Source: Bacteroidetes bacterium HGW-Bacteroidetes-6 (GTDB lineage: Bacteria; Bacteroidota; Bacteroidia; Bacteroidales; DTU049). From it: a stretch of DNA of 64,000 nt. The DNA is taken from NCBI GenBank assembly GCA_002842495.1, contig PHDB01000004.1, positions 93,844-157,843 on the forward strand. The letters run 5' to 3'. Positions 62,059 through 64,000 of this stretch are shown piece by piece. The position numbers and the translations under genes were made by a program. How positions within the stretch are numbered: position 1 is the first letter of the stretch; each line of letters begins with the position of its first letter. Under the pieces are notes generated by a model, which was not told the DNA's origin, did no database searches, and was given only the letters and a program-made list of their open reading frames with translations.

Positions 62059-62859
62059 TCAATGCCGTTTAGGTTTTGTCAGCAATAGTTTCACGAATTG
62101 ATTTTCTCTATCATCCCAAACATAATAAGAAAAAGTACAGCTCAATTCGTTCACTTTGTCTTGACTATAGTCCAATTCACTGATAACTTCTTTGATTACA
62201 ATAATCGGATTTGTTGAATCATTTTCTATTATTTTATATTCTCTTGATTCTCCATAAATTATGGGGTAACTCAATTGGATTCCACGGCTTGAAATTAAGA
62301 GTTTCTCCCTTTCCAATGTCCGATTAGAAACATTCAGTTGGTAAATATTATACCTTTCTTCAAAATTGTCTCTAACCATTCCTTCTGAGCGAAAAATAAA
62401 TTCGGGATTCCCATCTCCGGTTAAATCAATGATTTGATAAATCGATCCGTCTATCCGATTAGGATAATTCATCTCTCTTTGAAAAAAGTCATTGAGCAAT
62501 GTTTTTTCATCAGAGGATGGACGGATTGGAATTAACTCTCTTCCGTTTTTGCGAAAACATAAAGATGAATTTGTATAATGCCAACTTCCGAATTTAAGAA
62601 TTTCATCAAACGACAAAATCAAAATGGAATCATCTTCATAATCTCTTTTTCCTGTTATCGCCAGCTCAATTTCCTGTTCAATGTTATTGCTATTATTATA
62701 ATATTCGAGAATAGTGTGAGTATAGATCTCAACCAAAGAGTCTTTTAAAGGGAATGTCTTTTCTACTTCATTCATATCATGTACAGCAACAGTTTCACCC
62801 TGATTATCGCAGGAAGTGATTAATAGTGTCCAAAGAAATATATATGGTACCCGTTTCAT
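62059..62859 (-). CDS. Orphan lipoprotein
   Basis: 266 residues with lipoprotein signal MKRVPYIFLWTLLITSCDNQG (lipobox ITSC). The middle has IIDLTGDGNPEFIFRSEGM, an FG-GAP/VCBS-like D-x-x-G-D-G-x-x-E calcium-type motif, typical of proteins reporting numeric or integrin-like repeats. The remainder is beta-rich. Family not recognised. Cell location: inner or outer membrane by lipid anchor. Start codon 6 bases from an attC-like core (62865), and the gene sits between the 70-bp direct repeats. Confidence 0.7.
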   Translation of the reverse strand: MKRVPYIFLWTLLITSCDNQGETVAVHDMNEVEKTFPLKDSLVEIYTHTILEYYNNSNNIEQEIELAITGKRDYEDDSILILSFDEILKFGSWHYTNSSLCFRKNGRELIPIRPSSDEKTLLNDFFQREMNYPNRIDGSIYQIIDLTGDGNPEFIFRSEGMVRDNFEERYNIYQLNVSNRTLEREKLLISSRGIQLSYPIIYGESREYKIIENDSTNPIIVIKEVISELDYSQDKVNELSCTFSYYVWDDRENQFVKLLLTKPKRH

Positions 62860-62864
62860 CTATT

Positions 62865-62890
62865 ATTGCCAACTCGTTTATATGTATAAC
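62865..62890 (-). other. attC-like core with ATATGTATA arm
   Basis: ATTGCCAACTCGTTTATATG followed by TATAAC. In gene direction GTTATACATATAAACGAGTT then GGCAAT, six bases before the ATG at 62859. Its core CAACTCGTTTAT recurs at 11032-11043. Confidence 0.4.
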
Positions 62891-63022
62891 AGCAGTCGTA
62901 TCAATTTCAATTCTGTTTTCCTCATGATATTTTCATCTTTCTCCCGCCCCGCATATGGCTCCGCTTCATCTTGAAATTGTGCAATTCAAGAATATCAGTA
63001 GCTATGATTGCGAAAAGCGGTT

Positions 63023-63093
63023 TCATTTCCGGAATGTAAAAATACGTTGAATTTTTGAAAATTAAGAGGTTTTTTCATTTTTGTTTTCAAAAA
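63023..63093. repeat. 70-bp direct repeat, right copy
   Basis: TCATTTCCGGAATGTAAAAA, then TACGTTGAATTTTTGAAAA and GAGGTTTTTTCATTTTTG. About 85-90 percent like 61456-61526 by eye. Confidence 0.8.
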
Positions 63094-63130
63094 ATCATTA
63101 TTGATAGATGAAATTTCAAACTACAATTAA

Positions 63131-63290
63131 TCGTCCGCAGATTTTGGGGGATTACGCAGAATACGCTTCAATTCCAATGAGACTCCTTCAATTTGCGCAG
63201 ATGGAATCAGCTCCAATCGGAGATTGAATCTGATTCTGGCAGATCAATTGTTTGCTTGTTTTGCGTAGTAAAACAAGTAAAGCATCTGCG
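63131..63290 (+). repeat. GxxExxY-flanking repeat, left copy
   Basis: GTCCGCAGATTTTGGGGGAT, GAGACTCCTTCAATTTGCGC, AGATGGAATCAGCTCCAATC, GGAGATTGAATCTGATTC and GATCAATTGTTTGCTTGTTT occur in the same order in the right copy at 63821. A small hairpin CTCCAATCGGAG is inside. Confidence 0.8.
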
Positions 63291-63382
63291 GGAATTGTTA
63301 TGCTTGCTGGTGCAATTTCAAAATCTGAGTAATCTGTGTCATCTGCGGATGAATTGTTTTAATCATAATATGAAAAGTTATT

Positions 63383-63390
63383 TATCTTTG
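63383..63390 (+). promoter_or_regulatory. -7 promoter box of the GxxExxY gene
   Basis: TATCTTTG matches TAnnTTTG, 16 bases before the ATG at 63407. Confidence 0.4.
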
Positions 63391-63406
63391 ATAAAATAAA
63401 AACCTC

Positions 63407-63793
63407 ATGAAAGATTTTCAATATAAAGATGAGACATATAGCATTATTGGGGCAGCAATGGAAGTGCATTCTGTTTTGGGATGTGGGTTTCTGGAAGGTG
63501 TTTATCACGATGCTTTAATAATCGAATTTGAGAAGAGAAAGATTCCTTATAAGCATGAGGTAGCATTACCTATTAAATATAAAAATGTTTTGTTGAGCAA
63601 GAATTATTTTGCTGATTTCATATGTTATTCGAATGTAGTCGTTGAAATCAAAGCTGTTTCAGAATTAGCTTCAGAACATAGTAGTCAGGTTTTAAACTAT
63701 TTAAAGGCTTCTGGATTAACTGTTGGCCTGATTTTGAATTTCGGCACTACCAGCTTAGAGCACAGAAGGTTTGCATTATCGAATGACAAATAA
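63407..63793 (+). CDS. GxxExxY family PD-(D/E)xK nuclease-like protein
   Basis: 128 residues, standard length. The name-giving motif is GFLEGVY (27-33), and the nuclease core is Asp70 in YFADFICY with Glu80 and Lys82 in VVVEIKAVSEL. Such proteins are abundant in Bacteroidota and other bacteria and are thought to be nucleases, often associated with repeats; the substrate is not known to me. The gene has its own -7 box and sits between two direct copies of the same repeat (63131 and 63821), so repeat-gene-repeat may be one mobile unit. Confidence 0.9.
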   Translation: MKDFQYKDETYSIIGAAMEVHSVLGCGFLEGVYHDALIIEFEKRKIPYKHEVALPIKYKNVLLSKNYFADFICYSNVVVEIKAVSELASEHSSQVLNYLKASGLTVGLILNFGTTSLEHRRFALSNDK

Positions 63794-63820
63794 ACAGCTA
63801 TTCAATATTCTGTTTCGACG

Positions 63821-63990
63821 CCTGTCCGCAGATTTATAAGATTACGCAGATATAATTTCAAATTTCAGTGAGACCACCTATCAATTTACGCAGATGGAAT
63901 TAGCTCCAATCTGAGATTGTATCTGATTCGAATGGATCAACTGTTTGCATGTTTTGCGAAGTAATATATACAAACATTCTGCATGAATTG
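63821..63990 (+). repeat. GxxExxY-flanking repeat, right copy
   Basis: TGTCCGCAGATTTATAAGAT, CAGTGAGACCACCTATCAAT, ACGCAGATGGAATTAGCTCC, AATCTGAGATTGTATCTGAT and GATCAACTGTTTGCATGTTT align with the left copy in the same orientation. Confidence 0.8.
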
Positions 63991-64000
63991 CTGACCCTGC

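Overview
The window looks like a chromosomal segment of an anaerobic or facultative member of the Bacteroidota. Signs are three secreted proteins with type IX secretion C-terminal domains (two type A, one gliding-motility-associated/type B), DUF4301, two-component-type propeller proteins, TPR-plus-HTH regulators, and a -7 box of the form TAnnTTTG in front of many genes. Pyruvate phosphate dikinase, DUF2148, a rubrerythrin-like protein and an Mbx/Mrp-type ferredoxin-linked membrane complex point to an oxygen-poor lifestyle. No rRNA or tRNA gene and no CRISPR array was seen.

Layout. 0-3.4 kb: a MORN-type protein, DUF2148, an aminotransferase and a glycosyltransferase. 3.6-10.8 kb: a defence-like pair, a bifunctional type IIG restriction-methylation enzyme followed 12 bases later by a PHP plus SMC-like ATPase of the TrlF type. 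The restriction gene carries a 519-bp in-frame insertion encoding a DUF559 nuclease, bounded by palindromes. 10.8-11.8 kb: non-coding, with palindromic dispersed repeats. 11.8-16.7 kb: T9SS cargo, DUF4301, universal stress protein. 16.7-22.2 kb: a translationally coupled operon of DnaJ/TerB co-chaperone, 2-hydroxyacid dehydrogenase, sensor adenylate cyclase and HD protein. 22.3-25.0 kb: a lipoprotein remnant, an actin-like ATPase whose phosphate-1 strand has moved to the C-terminus, and D-Ala-D-Ala ligase. 25-34.9 kb: T9SS cargo, a five-gene envelope operon (TPM lipoprotein to C1 peptidase), an acyl-CoA synthetase, T9SS cargo. 35-39.8 kb: TPR regulator and pyruvate phosphate dikinase with a histone H1-like tail. 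40.4-47.2 kb: transglutaminase-like protein, CorA-like channel, small lipoprotein, FNR-like regulator with an intact cysteine set, transposase-like gene lacking catalytic acids, and a DEAD-box helicase.

47.5-58.2 kb is the metabolic centre: twelve co-directional, overlapping genes in the order of archaeal Mbx/Mbs complexes (MnhE, F, G, MbhD, MnhB, MnhC, a fused pair of MnhD-like proteins, NuoH, NuoB, NuoC, NuoD, and a NuoI-type ferredoxin fused to a GltD/NfnL-like flavoprotein), followed by a rubrerythrin-like protein. The NuoD homologue has lost the [NiFe] and the quinone ligands, and the NuoB homologue has lost one N2 cysteine. The likely role is electron transfer between ferredoxin and NAD(P)H coupled to Na+/H+ movement, but substrate and direction are inferred.

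58.7-64 kb is accessory: orphan minus-strand genes separated by attC-like imperfect palindromes, several pairs of direct repeats of about 70-90 bp, and a GxxExxY nuclease gene enclosed by two copies of a repeat that also occurs alone near 40 kb.
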